64,000 nt of DNA from an uncultured Gammaproteobacteria bacterium (GTDB lineage Bacteria; Pseudomonadota; Gammaproteobacteria; DRLM01): positions 1-64,000 of the forward strand of contig CAMYKQ010000029.1 in assembly GCA_947259075.1 (NCBI GenBank). The letters are read 5' to 3'. The translations under genes and the position numbers were made by a program. Numbering within the stretch: position 1 is the first letter of the stretch; each line of letters begins with the position of its first letter. The notes under the pieces were generated by a model that was given only the letters and a program-made list of their open reading frames with translations, was not told the DNA's origin and ran no database searches. Positions 16,011 through 24,294 of this stretch are shown here, piece after piece.

Positions 16011-17810
16011 ATGTCAGATGAGGCGCTGGACATGATTACCCCGGACGAGGCGATCAGTCTCGCGGGCCTGTTCCGCGAACGCGTGCGCCGCAGTCCCGAC
16101 GCGCCCGCCTATCGCTACTTCGACGAGGCCACGATGCAGTGGCAGACCGCGCGCTGGGCCGATATGGCGCGTCAGGTGGCGCGCTGGCAAGCCGCGTTGG
16201 AGGGCGAAGGTCTGCAACGCGGCGAGCGCGTGGCGCTGATGTTGCCGAACGGCCGCGAATGGGTGTGTTTCGAACAAGCGGCGCTGGGTCTGGGTTTGGT
16301 GGTGGTGCCGCTGTACGTCAACGATAGCGGCGAAAACGCCGTGTACATTTTGCGCGACGCCGGGGTCAAGCTGCTGGTGATCGGCGGCGCGGATCACTGG
16401 CAAGGTCTGTGCGCGTGCCGCGATAAATTAAGCGCGCTCACGCGCATCGTCGTGGTCAAGCCCTACACGGAGATGGATCCCGCGCTCACCGCGCTGAGCG
16501 ACTGGTTGCCCGCCGATGGCGGTGACTTACGCACGGCGGTGGCGCAGCCCGATGAGCTGGCGACCATCGTCTACACCTCCGGCACCACCGGCAATCCCAA
16601 GGGCGTCATGCTCAGTCATCGCAATATTTTGTGGAACGCGCATGCCTGCGGGCGCGTGGTGCCGGTGTTTTCCGACGATGTGTTTCTGTCTTTCCTGCCA
16701 CTGTCGCATACCTTGGAGCGCACCGTGGGCCATTACCTGCCGATGCTGGCGGGGGCCAGCGTGGCCTATGCCCGCTCCATTCCGCAATTGAGTGAAGACA
16801 TGCTCAGCGTGCGGCCGACCATTCTTATTTCCGTGCCGCGCATCTATGAACGTATCTACGCCAAGGTGTGCGCGCAGCTGGAGGAAAAACCGCCGCGCGC
16901 GCGCCGCATTTTTGATTTGGCCGTGAGTGTGGGCTGGCAATGTTTCGAACACGCGCAGGGCCGTGCGCCGTGGCGTTTGCGCCAAGTCATGTGGCCGCTG
17001 CTGGATAAACTGGTCGCGCGCAAATTGATGGACAAACTGGGCGGCCGTTTGCGGGTGGCGATTTGCGGCGGCGCGGCGCTGCAGCCCGCGGTGGCGCGGG
17101 TGTTCGTCGGCTTGGGCCTGCCGCTGATTCAAGGTTACGGCCTCACCGAGACCAGTCCGGTGCTGAGTTCGAATATTGTGAAAGACAATCTGCCCGCCAG
17201 CGTGGGCCTGCCCTTCCCCGATGTGGAGGTGCGGCTGGGCGCCGAGGGTGAATTACAGGTACGCAGCCCCGGCGTGTGTCTCGGCTATTGGCGCAATCCC
17301 GAGGCCAGCGCCGCGCTGATCGACAGTGAAGGCTGGCTGCATACCGGTGATGTGGCGCGCATCGAGGACAAGCATATTTTCATCACCGGCCGCTTGAAGG
17401 AGATCATCGTGCTCGCCAACGGCGAGAAGCTGCCGCCGGGGGATATGGAGGCGGCGATCGCCCGCGATCCGGTGTTCGAGCAGGTGCTGGTGATAGGCGA
17501 GGGGCGGCCTTATTTGAGCGTGCTCGCGGTGCTCAACCCCGAGCGCTGGAAAGCGGCGGCGCGCGGTTTGGGCGTCGATCCCGCCGCGCCGGATGACCTG
17601 CGCGCGAAAGCGGTGGAGAAATGGGCCTTGGAACACATCGGCGCGCAGCTGCGCGGCTTCCCCGGTTATGCCCAAGTGCGGCGTGTAAGCTTGAGTCTGT
17701 TACCCTGGACCATCGAAAACGGTTTGCTCACCCCCACCCTCAAGACGCGCCGCGCCCGCATCCTCGCTCAATATGAAGCAGACGTGGCCCGGCTCTACGA
17801 GGGCCATTGA
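16011..17810 (+). CDS. Long-chain acyl-CoA synthetase (AMP-binding, FadD15-like)
   Basis: The 599-residue enzyme activates fatty acids to acyl-CoA with ATP through an acyl-adenylate. The adenylation signature TIVYTSGTTGNPKGVMLSH is complete, followed by GYGLTETSPV and the hinge region WLHTGDVARIEDKHIFITGR-LKEII. I chose the ATG at 16011 (MSDEALDM) because ACGAGG lies at a good distance upstream; the frame is open from an ATG at 15972, which would overlap fadJ by 23 bases. Its overall form is closer to the eukaryote-like FadD15 type than to Escherichia coli FadD. It completes the operon by supplying the substrate of FadE. Confidence 0.88.
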   Translation: MSDEALDMITPDEAISLAGLFRERVRRSPDAPAYRYFDEATMQWQTARWADMARQVARWQAALEGEGLQRGERVALMLPNGREWVCFEQAALGLGLVVVPLYVNDSGENAVYILRDAGVKLLVIGGADHWQGLCACRDKLSALTRIVVVKPYTEMDPALTALSDWLPADGGDLRTAVAQPDELATIVYTSGTTGNPKGVMLSHRNILWNAHACGRVVPVFSDDVFLSFLPLSHTLERTVGHYLPMLAGASVAYARSIPQLSEDMLSVRPTILISVPRIYERIYAKVCAQLEEKPPRARRIFDLAVSVGWQCFEHAQGRAPWRLRQVMWPLLDKLVARKLMDKLGGRLRVAICGGAALQPAVARVFVGLGLPLIQGYGLTETSPVLSSNIVKDNLPASVGLPFPDVEVRLGAEGELQVRSPGVCLGYWRNPEASAALIDSEGWLHTGDVARIEDKHIFITGRLKEIIVLANGEKLPPGDMEAAIARDPVFEQVLVIGEGRPYLSVLAVLNPERWKAAARGLGVDPAAPDDLRAKAVEKWALEHIGAQLRGFPGYAQVRRVSLSLLPWTIENGLLTPTLKTRRARILAQYEADVARLYEGH

Positions 17811-17827
17811 CGAAAAGGATTTGCCTG

Positions 17828-18223
17828 ATGAGTTCTTCTTGTTTACCCCCGGGCCGCGAGCCGACTTTGCGGCTGGTGGCCATGCCCACCGACACCAATG
17901 CCGCCGGTGATATCTTCGGCGGCTGGATCATGGCGCAAGTCGATATCGCCGCCAGCGTCGTGGCCCATCGCCGCGCCAAGGGGCGGGTGGTGACGGTGGC
18001 GGTCAACTCCTTCGAGTTTCATCACCCGGTGTTCGTCGGCGATCTCATCAGTTGCTACGCGGAAGTGGTGCGCGTGGGCCGCACCTCGCTCACCGTGGCG
18101 GTGGAGGTCTACGCCGAGCGCAACCGCCAGCCGGACGCTTGCATCAAGGTCACCCAAGCCACGCTGACCTTCGTCGCGGTGGACGCACAGCGCAAGCCCA
18201 TGCCGGTGCCGCCCGCGACTTGA
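17828..18223 (+). CDS. yciA: Acyl-CoA thioesterase, YciA-like hotdog fold
   Basis: The 131-residue protein hydrolyses acyl-CoA to free acid and CoA. The hotdog signature is visible: LRLVAMPTDTNAAGDIFGG with the catalytic Asp, then GGWIMAQVDIAASVVA and VNSFEFHHPVFVGDLIS. I chose the ATG at 17828 because AAGGA at 17815-17819 is well placed. It is the last gene of the beta-oxidation operon and may release acyl groups when CoA becomes limiting. The symbol rests on family resemblance. Confidence 0.82.
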   Translation: MSSSCLPPGREPTLRLVAMPTDTNAAGDIFGGWIMAQVDIAASVVAHRRAKGRVVTVAVNSFEFHHPVFVGDLISCYAEVVRVGRTSLTVAVEVYAERNRQPDACIKVTQATLTFVAVDAQRKPMPVPPAT

Positions 18224-18224
18224 T

Positions 18225-18243
18225 CCGCGGCTATTCGCCGCGG
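18225..18243. terminator. GC hairpin between convergent genes
   Basis: The inverted repeat CCGCGGC-tattc-GCCGCGG forms a perfect seven-pair stem between the end of the thioesterase gene and the end of comM. There is no T-run on either side, so it is a weak candidate for a bidirectional terminator. Confidence 0.35.
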
Positions 18244-18266
18244 CGTTGCGCGCCGCCGGAAAATTC

Positions 18267-19799
18267 TTACAAAGGCGCGGCCGCGGCGCTGCGCGCCACG
18301 CGATCCAATCTTCGATACGAAATCGCCTCGCCGATGTGCGCGGCTTCGATCGCCGGGGAGTCCGCCAAGTCGGCGATGCTGCGCGACACGCGCAACACCC
18401 GGTGATAAGCCCGCGCCGACAAGCCCAGCCGCGCCACGGCCTGTTCCAATAAACCCTCCGCGCCTTGGTCCAGCGCGCAGGCGCGTTCCGTCTCCGTGGT
18501 ATTCAACAGATGATTGAGCTTGCCCGCCCGCGCCAGTTGCCGCGCCTGTGCCGCCGCCACCCGTTCGCGCGCCTCGGCGCTGGACGTGGGCTGGTCCGTC
18601 TGCGCGCCGCGCAGCAGCGCGTGCGGCAGGGCCGGGACTTCCACGTGCAAGTCGATGCGGTCGAGCAGGGGGCCGGAGAGGCGGGCGCGGTAGCGTTGCA
18701 CTTGTTCCGCGGTACAGCGGCAACGGCCGCCGGCGTCGCCGAGGTAGCCGCAGGGGCAGGGATTCATTGCCGCGATCAATTGGAAACGCGCGGGGAATTC
18801 CGCTTGGCGCGCGGCGCGGGAAATGGTGATGCGGCCCGATTCCAAGGGGCCGCGCAGCACTTCGAGCACGCGGCGGTCGAACTCGGGCAGCTCGTCGAGA
18901 AAGAGCACGCCGTGATGGGCCAAGGAGATTTCCCCCGGCCGCGGTTGCGAGCCGCCGCCCACCAGCGCCACCGCCGAGGCGGTGTGGTGCGGCGCGCGGA
19001 AGGGGCGGCGGCCCCAGAGTTCAGCGCTGAAACCTTGGTCGCTGATCGAGGCGATGGCCGCGGCTTCCAGCGCCGCCTCTTCGCTCAGCGGCGGCAGGAT
19101 GGAGGCGAGGCGGCTGGCGAGCATGGTCTTGCCGGTGCCCGGCGGGCCGATGAATAACAAATTGTGGCCGCCCGCAGCGGCGATTTCCAAGGCGCGTTTG
19201 GCGTGATGCTGGCCGCGCACCTCGCTTAAATCCAAGGCCTGCGCGGCGGTGTTATCTCTGTCCGTGCGCGTTTGCGGTGTTAGCCGCGCCGTGCCGCGCA
19301 GGTGTTCGCACACTTCGAGCAGATGATTGGCGCCCAGCACCGTGGCGCCGCGCGCGAGTACCGCCTCTTCCGCGTTGACGCTTGGCAGGATCAGCGTGCG
19401 GCCCGCGTCGCGGTTGTGCAGGGCGAAGGGGAGGGCGCCGCGGATGCTGCGCAGCTCGCCGGTGAGCGCGAGCTCGCCGACGAACTCGTAGGCGGCTAAT
19501 TCCTCGGCAGGGATTTGTCCCGAGGCGGCGAGGATGCCGAGGGCGATGGGCAGATCGAAACGGCTGCCGTCTTTGGGGATGTCCGCGGGCGCGAGATTGA
19601 TGGTGATGCGCCGCGCGGGAAAGTCGAATTGGGCGTTGAGCAACGCGGCGCGCACGCGATCTTTGCTTTCTTTGACCGTGGCCTCGGGCAGGCCGACGAT
19701 GGACAGGCTGGGCAGACCGTTGGCGAGATGCACCTCGACGGTGACGGACGGCGCGCTGATGCCGGTTTGCGCGCGGGTGTGGATGACAGCGAGGGACAC
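18267..19799 (-). CDS. comM: YifB/ComM family Mg-chelatase-like AAA+ ATPase
   Basis: The 510-residue protein has an N-terminal Lon-protease-like domain (about 1-165, with GLPEATVKESKDRVRAAL), an AAA+ module with Walker A GPPGTGKTMLA and Walker B LFLDELPEF, and a Mg_chelatase C-terminal domain containing a four-cysteine cluster (NPCPCGYLGDAGGRCRC). ComM is a hexameric helicase that promotes branch migration during natural transformation and recombination. The family is widespread also in bacteria not known to be competent. The upstream gene on the same strand is ubiK, a common gammaproteobacterial neighbour. Confidence 0.92.
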   Translation of the reverse strand: MSLAVIHTRAQTGISAPSVTVEVHLANGLPSLSIVGLPEATVKESKDRVRAALLNAQFDFPARRITINLAPADIPKDGSRFDLPIALGILAASGQIPAEELAAYEFVGELALTGELRSIRGALPFALHNRDAGRTLILPSVNAEEAVLARGATVLGANHLLEVCEHLRGTARLTPQTRTDRDNTAAQALDLSEVRGQHHAKRALEIAAAGGHNLLFIGPPGTGKTMLASRLASILPPLSEEAALEAAAIASISDQGFSAELWGRRPFRAPHHTASAVALVGGGSQPRPGEISLAHHGVLFLDELPEFDRRVLEVLRGPLESGRITISRAARQAEFPARFQLIAAMNPCPCGYLGDAGGRCRCTAEQVQRYRARLSGPLLDRIDLHVEVPALPHALLRGAQTDQPTSSAEARERVAAAQARQLARAGKLNHLLNTTETERACALDQGAEGLLEQAVARLGLSARAYHRVLRVSRSIADLADSPAIEAAHIGEAISYRRLDRVARSAAAAPL

Positions 19800-19906
19800 G
19801 GTGCGCCTTTCTCGGTCGGGCGGTGCGCGCTCAGTGTGCCGCCGCCCATCACGGGCGGCGTGGCGCCGCTGCCATTATTCCCGAGATGAGTGACGTCCGC
19901 CAGGGA

Positions 19907-20191
19907 TTAAACGCCGCGCGGTCCCTTGGCTGCCGGGGCGTCGTGAGGCTTGCTGCGCGTTTCCAGTTCGGCGATGTGCCGTTCGAGGGTTTCCAGCTGC
20001 AAGCGCGTGCGGGCCAGCAGCGCGGTTTGCACGTCGAATTCCTCGCGGGTGACCAGATTCAATTTGGCGAAGGTGCTTTGCAGAATGGCGCGAAAATTCT
20101 TTTCGGCGTCCTGTTGTATTTCGCGCACGCCGGGCGGCAGCGCCTTGGCCAGGCGTTCGGCGAGTTGGTCGAGGGTATGGGGGTCCATCAC
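19907..20191 (-). CDS. ubiK: UbiK family accessory factor (BMFP/YqiC)
   Basis: The 94-residue protein has an amphipathic N-terminal helix (LDQLAERLAKALPPGVREI) and a C-terminal coiled coil ending in LETLERHIAELETR, the layout of the YqiC/UbiK family. UbiK assists aerobic ubiquinone biosynthesis by joining the Ubi complex and binding membranes. The start may be the GTG at 20191 or the next codon, ATG at 20188; GAGGA upstream serves either. The divergent neighbour is glnK, as in many gammaproteobacteria. Confidence 0.88.
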   Translation of the reverse strand: MMDPHTLDQLAERLAKALPPGVREIQQDAEKNFRAILQSTFAKLNLVTREEFDVQTALLARTRLQLETLERHIAELETRSKPHDAPAAKGPRGV

Positions 20192-20283
20192 GGTGCGGCG
20201 TCCTCTTTTTTTGGGGTTGAGAGAGGCTAGTGTAGCGCGCCTGACGGGCGGCGCGAACGCCTTGCCATAGTGTCATGCGTGAC

Positions 20284-20300
20284 CGCACTGGCTTGGTGCG
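20284..20300. promoter_or_regulatory. NtrC-type binding site upstream of glnK
   Basis: The 17-base palindrome CGCACTGGCTTGGTGCG contains GCAC-N7-GTGC, the core spacing of NtrC enhancer sites. It lies about 95-110 bases upstream of the putative sigma-54 promoter, a normal enhancer distance. Assignment is from pattern and gene context. Confidence 0.6.
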
Positions 20301-20312
20301 GGCGATTTATAT

Positions 20313-20330
20313 TGCATCCATGTTGGTGCA
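20313..20330. promoter_or_regulatory. Second, weaker NtrC-type site upstream of glnK
   Basis: TGCATCCATGTTGGTGCA resembles an NtrC half-site pair with one base extra between the halves and one mismatch (GCAT-N8-GTGC). It sits about three helical turns (29-30 bases, centre to centre) from the better site, a spacing that would favour cooperative binding. Confidence 0.4.
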
Positions 20331-20393
20331 TCCGCTGTGCGTTGACGGGGTTCTCTTTACGCCATCTCGCTGAAAATGTTTTTATTTTTCTAG

Positions 20394-20409
20394 TGGCATG
20401 GATCGTGCT
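20394..20409 (+). promoter_or_regulatory. Sigma-54 (RpoN) promoter of glnK-amtB
   Basis: TGGCATGGATCGTGCT has the invariant GG at -24 and GC at -12 separated by exactly ten bases, with two mismatches to TGGCACG-N4-TTGCW. Transcription would start near 20420, giving a leader of about 135 bases before glnK. Together with the upstream NtrC-type palindromes, it indicates induction under nitrogen limitation. Confidence 0.65.
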
Positions 20410-20519
20410 GAAGCCTAGGCCGTAGGCCGTTTAGCGAGTTGCCGCAAGGCTGGGGTCCGCTCAATTAAAAAATAAAGGCGCTGCGATAGGCCAAGGCGGG
20501 CCGGGGACAGACGATGTAA

Positions 20520-20894
<375 letters not shown>

Positions 20895-20909
20895 GCGGGG
20901 GAGTTACTC

Positions 20910-22304
20910 ATGAAGCTAGCTAAAAATATAATCGGTGTTTTCTTATCAGCCTTGCTTCTGCTGGCCCTGGCGCCCATGGCCATGGCCGATGAAGTGGCGC
21001 CCGCGCTTGATGCCGCAAGCCCAGCCGTTGAGATGGTGGCCGACGCCGCCGTGGAAGAGGCAGCACCCACATTGGATTCCGGTGATACGGCCTGGATGCT
21101 CACCTCCACCGCCTTGGTGTTGTTCATGACCATTCCCGGCCTGGCCCTGTTTTACGCGGGCATGGTGCGCTCCAAGAATGTGCTGTCGGTGCTGATGCAG
21201 TGTTTTGCCATCACCTCGCTCATCACCATCGTGTGGATGGTGCTGGGTTACAGTCTCGCCTTCGACACCACCGGCATGCAGGCGGGGGTGACTAATTTCA
21301 GTTCCTTCGTCGGCGGTCTGGATAAGGCCTTCCTTTCCGGTCTGACCCTGGACAGCCTTACCGCCGCCATTCCCGAGTCGGTGTTCATGACCTTCCAGAT
21401 GACCTTCGCGATCATCACTCCGGCCTTGATGGTGGGCGCCTTCGCCGAGCGCATGAAATTCTCCGCCATGTTGTGGTTCATGACGATTTGGTCGCTGGTG
21501 GTCTACGCCCCCATCGCGCATATGGTGTGGAGCGGTGACGGCGGCTTCTTCTGGGACATGGGCGTGCTCGACTTCGCCGGCGGCACCGTGGTGCATATCA
21601 ACGCCGGTATCGCCGGTCTGGTTGCGGCTTTAGTGTTGGGCAAACGTAAAGGCTGGCCCACCACCGCCATGCCGCCGCACAGTGTGGTGCTGACCCTGGT
21701 CGGCGCATCGATGCTGTGGGTGGGCTGGTTTGGCTTCAACGCCGGTTCCGCCGTCGCCGCCAACGGCGCCGCGGGCATGGCCATGGCGGTCACGCAGATC
21801 GCCACCGCCGCCGCCGCGCTGACCTGGATGTTCAGCGAATGGTTGAGTCACGGTAAACCCAGCGTGCTCGGCATCGCCTCCGGCGCGGTCGCGGGCCTGG
21901 TCGCCATTACCCCGGCCTCGGGTTTCGTCGGCCCGGTGGGCGCGCTGGTGATCGGCATCGCCGCGGGCGTCCTGGCCTTCCTGGCCTCCACCAAGCTCAA
22001 GCGCATGCTCAAGTATGACGATTCGCTCGACGTCTTCGGCGTGCATGCGGTGGCCGGCATCGTCGGCGCGGTGCTCACCGGCGTCTTCGCCTCGACCACC
22101 ATGGGCGGTTTCTCCGATATCGAAATCGGCAGCCAGCTGCTGACGCAGATCAAGGGCGTGGTCATTACCATCGTCTATTGCGGCATCGCGACCTATGTCA
22201 TCTTGAAGGTGTTGGATGTGGTAATGGGTCTGCGCGTCACCGAGGAGCAGGAGACCGAAGGCTTGGATCTCGCGCTGCACGACGAGCGCGGTTACAACCT
22301 CTAA
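20910..22304 (+). CDS. amtB: Ammonium transporter AmtB
   Basis: The 464-residue protein has a cleavable signal peptide (MKLAKNIIGVFLSALLLLAL ending AMA near residue 26), an acidic linker, and the eleven-helix Amt channel. Family hallmarks are visible: ALFYAGMVRSKNVLSVLMQC, FAGGTVVHINAG with one pore His, and the second pore His in DVFGVHAVAGIVG. It conducts ammonium across the inner membrane and is gated by GlnK, encoded just upstream under the same nitrogen-controlled promoter. Confidence 0.94.
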   Translation: MKLAKNIIGVFLSALLLLALAPMAMADEVAPALDAASPAVEMVADAAVEEAAPTLDSGDTAWMLTSTALVLFMTIPGLALFYAGMVRSKNVLSVLMQCFAITSLITIVWMVLGYSLAFDTTGMQAGVTNFSSFVGGLDKAFLSGLTLDSLTAAIPESVFMTFQMTFAIITPALMVGAFAERMKFSAMLWFMTIWSLVVYAPIAHMVWSGDGGFFWDMGVLDFAGGTVVHINAGIAGLVAALVLGKRKGWPTTAMPPHSVVLTLVGASMLWVGWFGFNAGSAVAANGAAGMAMAVTQIATAAAALTWMFSEWLSHGKPSVLGIASGAVAGLVAITPASGFVGPVGALVIGIAAGVLAFLASTKLKRMLKYDDSLDVFGVHAVAGIVGAVLTGVFASTTMGGFSDIEIGSQLLTQIKGVVITIVYCGIATYVILKVLDVVMGLRVTEEQETEGLDLALHDERGYNL

Positions 22305-22329
22305 GTAGACCTTTCTTGTCCATGACACT

Positions 22330-22355
22330 GGGCGCCTTCGGGCGCCCTTTTTTTT
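22330..22355 (+). terminator. Rho-independent terminator of glnK-amtB
   Basis: GGGCGCC-ttcg-GGCGCCC forms a seven-pair GC stem with a tight loop, followed at once by eight T residues. It lies 25 bases after the amtB stop. It isolates the nitrogen operon from the peptide cassette downstream. Confidence 0.9.
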
Positions 22356-22799
22356 GCCTTGTATTTGCCGGGTGCGGCTGCTGTTCGCCGGCAGCCTGAG
22401 TGTTCTCCGCGGGCCTTGCCCGCGCCGCGTGGATTCCGCCGTTAGGCGCGCTGTCCTTGACCCATGTGTTCCCGCGCTTGACTGAAGGTGGCGATGCGCC
22501 AGCGTTGGGCTGCGATAGGCCGGTACGTGACGGCCGCTTCGCGCGTGCATGGCGACGCATCGTGAATTTTTCACACGTGCATTGTGAACTCCTTGACTGA
22601 GTCTGCATCTTCGCGGCGGTAATTTGATGTCGCGGGTTGGAGTTTTGTTCAGGAGACTTTCTTCCTGAGCCTCGCGAGAACGACGTAGCGGTCTAGGTGA
22701 GTATTAGGTGACTCGTTTCCTTTTACGCCAACCGCCGCGTCAACCGGGTTATGCAATGTGCTGTCCGGGATTTAACGACATCAATATGGAGATTACATC
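22356..22799. other. Leader region of the peptide cassette, no gene seen
   Basis: About 440 bases separate the amtB terminator from the precursor gene. The region must hold the cassette promoter, but I could not fit a well-spaced -35/-10 pair. No ORF with a credible start is present. A GGAG at 22788-22791 is the ribosome binding site of the precursor gene. Confidence 0.45.
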
Positions 22800-23003
22800 A
22801 TGAGCTTCTTTAAACGCGACCAAGTCAAAAAGTCCTCGCTGGACGCTTTCAAAACCACGGCCTCGGCCATCGACGATGCCGCTGCCCTGGAAAAGATCAC
22901 CGGCGGTTTATTGTCCGGCTGTCATACCGGCGGCAAGCTGGCCACGGCCAGTAGTCTGTCCCGGGTGAGCATCGCCTCCTTCAGTGTGGCGGCGATGGTT
23001 TAA
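22800..23003 (+). CDS. RiPP/bacteriocin-like precursor peptide with double-glycine leader
   Basis: The 67-residue peptide starts at an ATG with GGAG eight bases upstream. Residues 1-36 form an amphipathic leader ending ALEKITGG, the double-glycine form cut by C39 peptidases. The predicted core (37-67) begins LLSGCHTGGKLATASSLSRV and is rich in Ser and Thr (nine residues), with one Cys (41), one His (42) and a hydrophobic end SFSVAAMV. A second GG at 44-45 is a less likely cut site because the residues before it do not match a leader. An HExxH-like enzyme, a C39 ABC exporter and an HlyD protein follow on the same strand, which supports the role. With a single Cys, lanthionine rings or disulfides within one peptide are unlikely. 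Confidence 0.8.
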   Translation: MSFFKRDQVKKSSLDAFKTTASAIDDAAALEKITGGLLSGCHTGGKLATASSLSRVSIASFSVAAMV

Positions 23004-23010
23004 TCCCCCT

Positions 23011-23056
23011 GAGGCGGCGGGACGGAAAGGATACCGTTTCGCCGTCTCAATTTTTT
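23011..23056 (+). terminator. Hairpin with T-run after the precursor gene (probable attenuator)
   Basis: GAGGCGGCG at 23011-23019 pairs with CGCCGTCTC at 23040-23048, with one G-U pair. An inner stem, ACGG with CCGT, closes the loop, and TTTTTT follows at 23051-23056. Placed seven bases after the precursor stop and before the enzyme gene, it would let most transcripts end after the precursor while some read through. This is a common design in peptide operons. Confidence 0.7.
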
Positions 23057-23079
23057 AGAAAGGCGAGCGGGGGTGCGAT

Positions 23080-24267
23080 ATGTTTAGTCACGAGCTGGTG
23101 CAGTATCTTGCGGAGAATATTCGCGTGGGCCAGGCTGAACTGGCGCGGACAGTGCGTGGTTTGCTGTCGCGGCGCGCGCCTGGCTTAGCCGCGTCCTTGG
23201 CTGCAAATAATGACGCCGCATTTTTGGAGCCCGCCGTATTTGCATGGCTGACGGCGCGGCGCGAGGATATCGATCCGCAACAAATCTTCTATGCCTATTT
23301 GCCGGAATCGGCGCGGCCATCGTGTCTGCTTCTGGCGGCGGATGCGCGAGGTTTCGCCCATATTCCGCGGCTGGGATATTTCGCCGGTTTGGCACCGTTG
23401 CAACAAACCGAGCTTATGCGGCAAGGCGGGTTAATGGATTGGGTGTCCCTGACCGCGGCGGACGTCCACCCGCTGGAATTTATCCCGGCGCGTTTTGCCG
23501 CCGCCGGATTATTAGAATTCACTTACACCATGGACCCCGTATTGTGGCCTTTATTCGCGGAGACCGGGCATGTGCATGCCGCGGCGCTGGCCTTGGATGA
23601 AATCACGGAAATCCAAACCCAATTCAATTCCGCGCTGACGCTGATGCGCCAGGCGCGGCCTGATATTTATCGTTTGTTATGCATGGCGAATAGGCGGGTG
23701 CATGTGTATCGGGCCGAGGCGCCGAATTCCTTCGCCAGCCTCTCCATGCACGGCGCCGCGTTTCTCAATCGCGTCGAGCGCCCGGGCACGGTATTTTTTC
23801 TAGATGACTTCGCCCATCAGGGCGGACATGTCGCCTTCAACGCGGCCACGTTAAATCATGGCCGCTTTTTGAAGGCCGATCCTCAGCGTCCGCTACGCGA
23901 CGTGGTGGCGGACAGCGATGACCGCCGCAGTCTCTATTCCGCCTTCCACGGCTTGTTCACCTACAGTCTTATCGTCAGTGTCTTGCTGGCGAGTGTGCGC
24001 CGCGGTCTCCTCAATAGCGCGCAGGCCCATGAGGCGCGCGCCCGTTTGGGTTTTTATCTGCTCAAGTTTCAGCGTGATTTGCGCAGTCTGGCCCAGCCCA
24101 AGTTCTACACCGCCGAGGGCACGCTGTTATATCGCGGTTTTCACGAATGTTATGAGGCGGCCATCGCCGCCTGCGCCGCCGAGTTGCGCGGATTCGATTA
24201 CTCCAATCAACCATATGTGTTTCATTACGGACGATTCAATCAATTGAATCCCGGTCATGCGGCTTGA
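23080..24267 (+). CDS. HExxH-like putative peptide-modification enzyme with HQGGH motif
   Basis: I recognise no close named homologue for this 395-residue soluble protein. Its C-terminal half resembles the HExxH-motif putative peptide-modification family found in RiPP clusters. FFLDDFAHQGGHVAFNA places HQGGH at 246-250, a TVFF strand precedes it, and SDDRRSLYSAFHGLFTYSLI at 279-298 matches the family's later aromatic-rich segment, where His290 could be a third metal ligand. The usual catalytic Glu is Gln247, so proteolysis is unlikely and a metal-dependent oxygenase-type role is more plausible (inference). No signal peptide or membrane segment is seen. It follows the precursor by 76 bases and precedes the exporter by 27, so it is the only candidate maturation enzyme in the cassette. 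Confidence 0.6.
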   Translation: MFSHELVQYLAENIRVGQAELARTVRGLLSRRAPGLAASLAANNDAAFLEPAVFAWLTARREDIDPQQIFYAYLPESARPSCLLLAADARGFAHIPRLGYFAGLAPLQQTELMRQGGLMDWVSLTAADVHPLEFIPARFAAAGLLEFTYTMDPVLWPLFAETGHVHAAALALDEITEIQTQFNSALTLMRQARPDIYRLLCMANRRVHVYRAEAPNSFASLSMHGAAFLNRVERPGTVFFLDDFAHQGGHVAFNAATLNHGRFLKADPQRPLRDVVADSDDRRSLYSAFHGLFTYSLIVSVLLASVRRGLLNSAQAHEARARLGFYLLKFQRDLRSLAQPKFYTAEGTLLYRGFHECYEAAIAACAAELRGFDYSNQPYVFHYGRFNQLNPGHAA

Positions 24268-24294
24268 GGCCGCAAGCCGCAAAGAGGGTAGATC

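Noticed and set aside
22929-22937. Second Gly-Gly (residues 44-45) of the precursor as the leader cut site
   Set aside because: The residues before GG36 (LEKIT) match double-glycine leaders, whereas SGCHT before GG45 does not.
23080-24267. Reading the HQGGH protein as an active metalloprotease
   Set aside because: The catalytic Glu of HExxH is replaced by Gln, and leader cleavage is already explained by the exporter's intact C39 domain.
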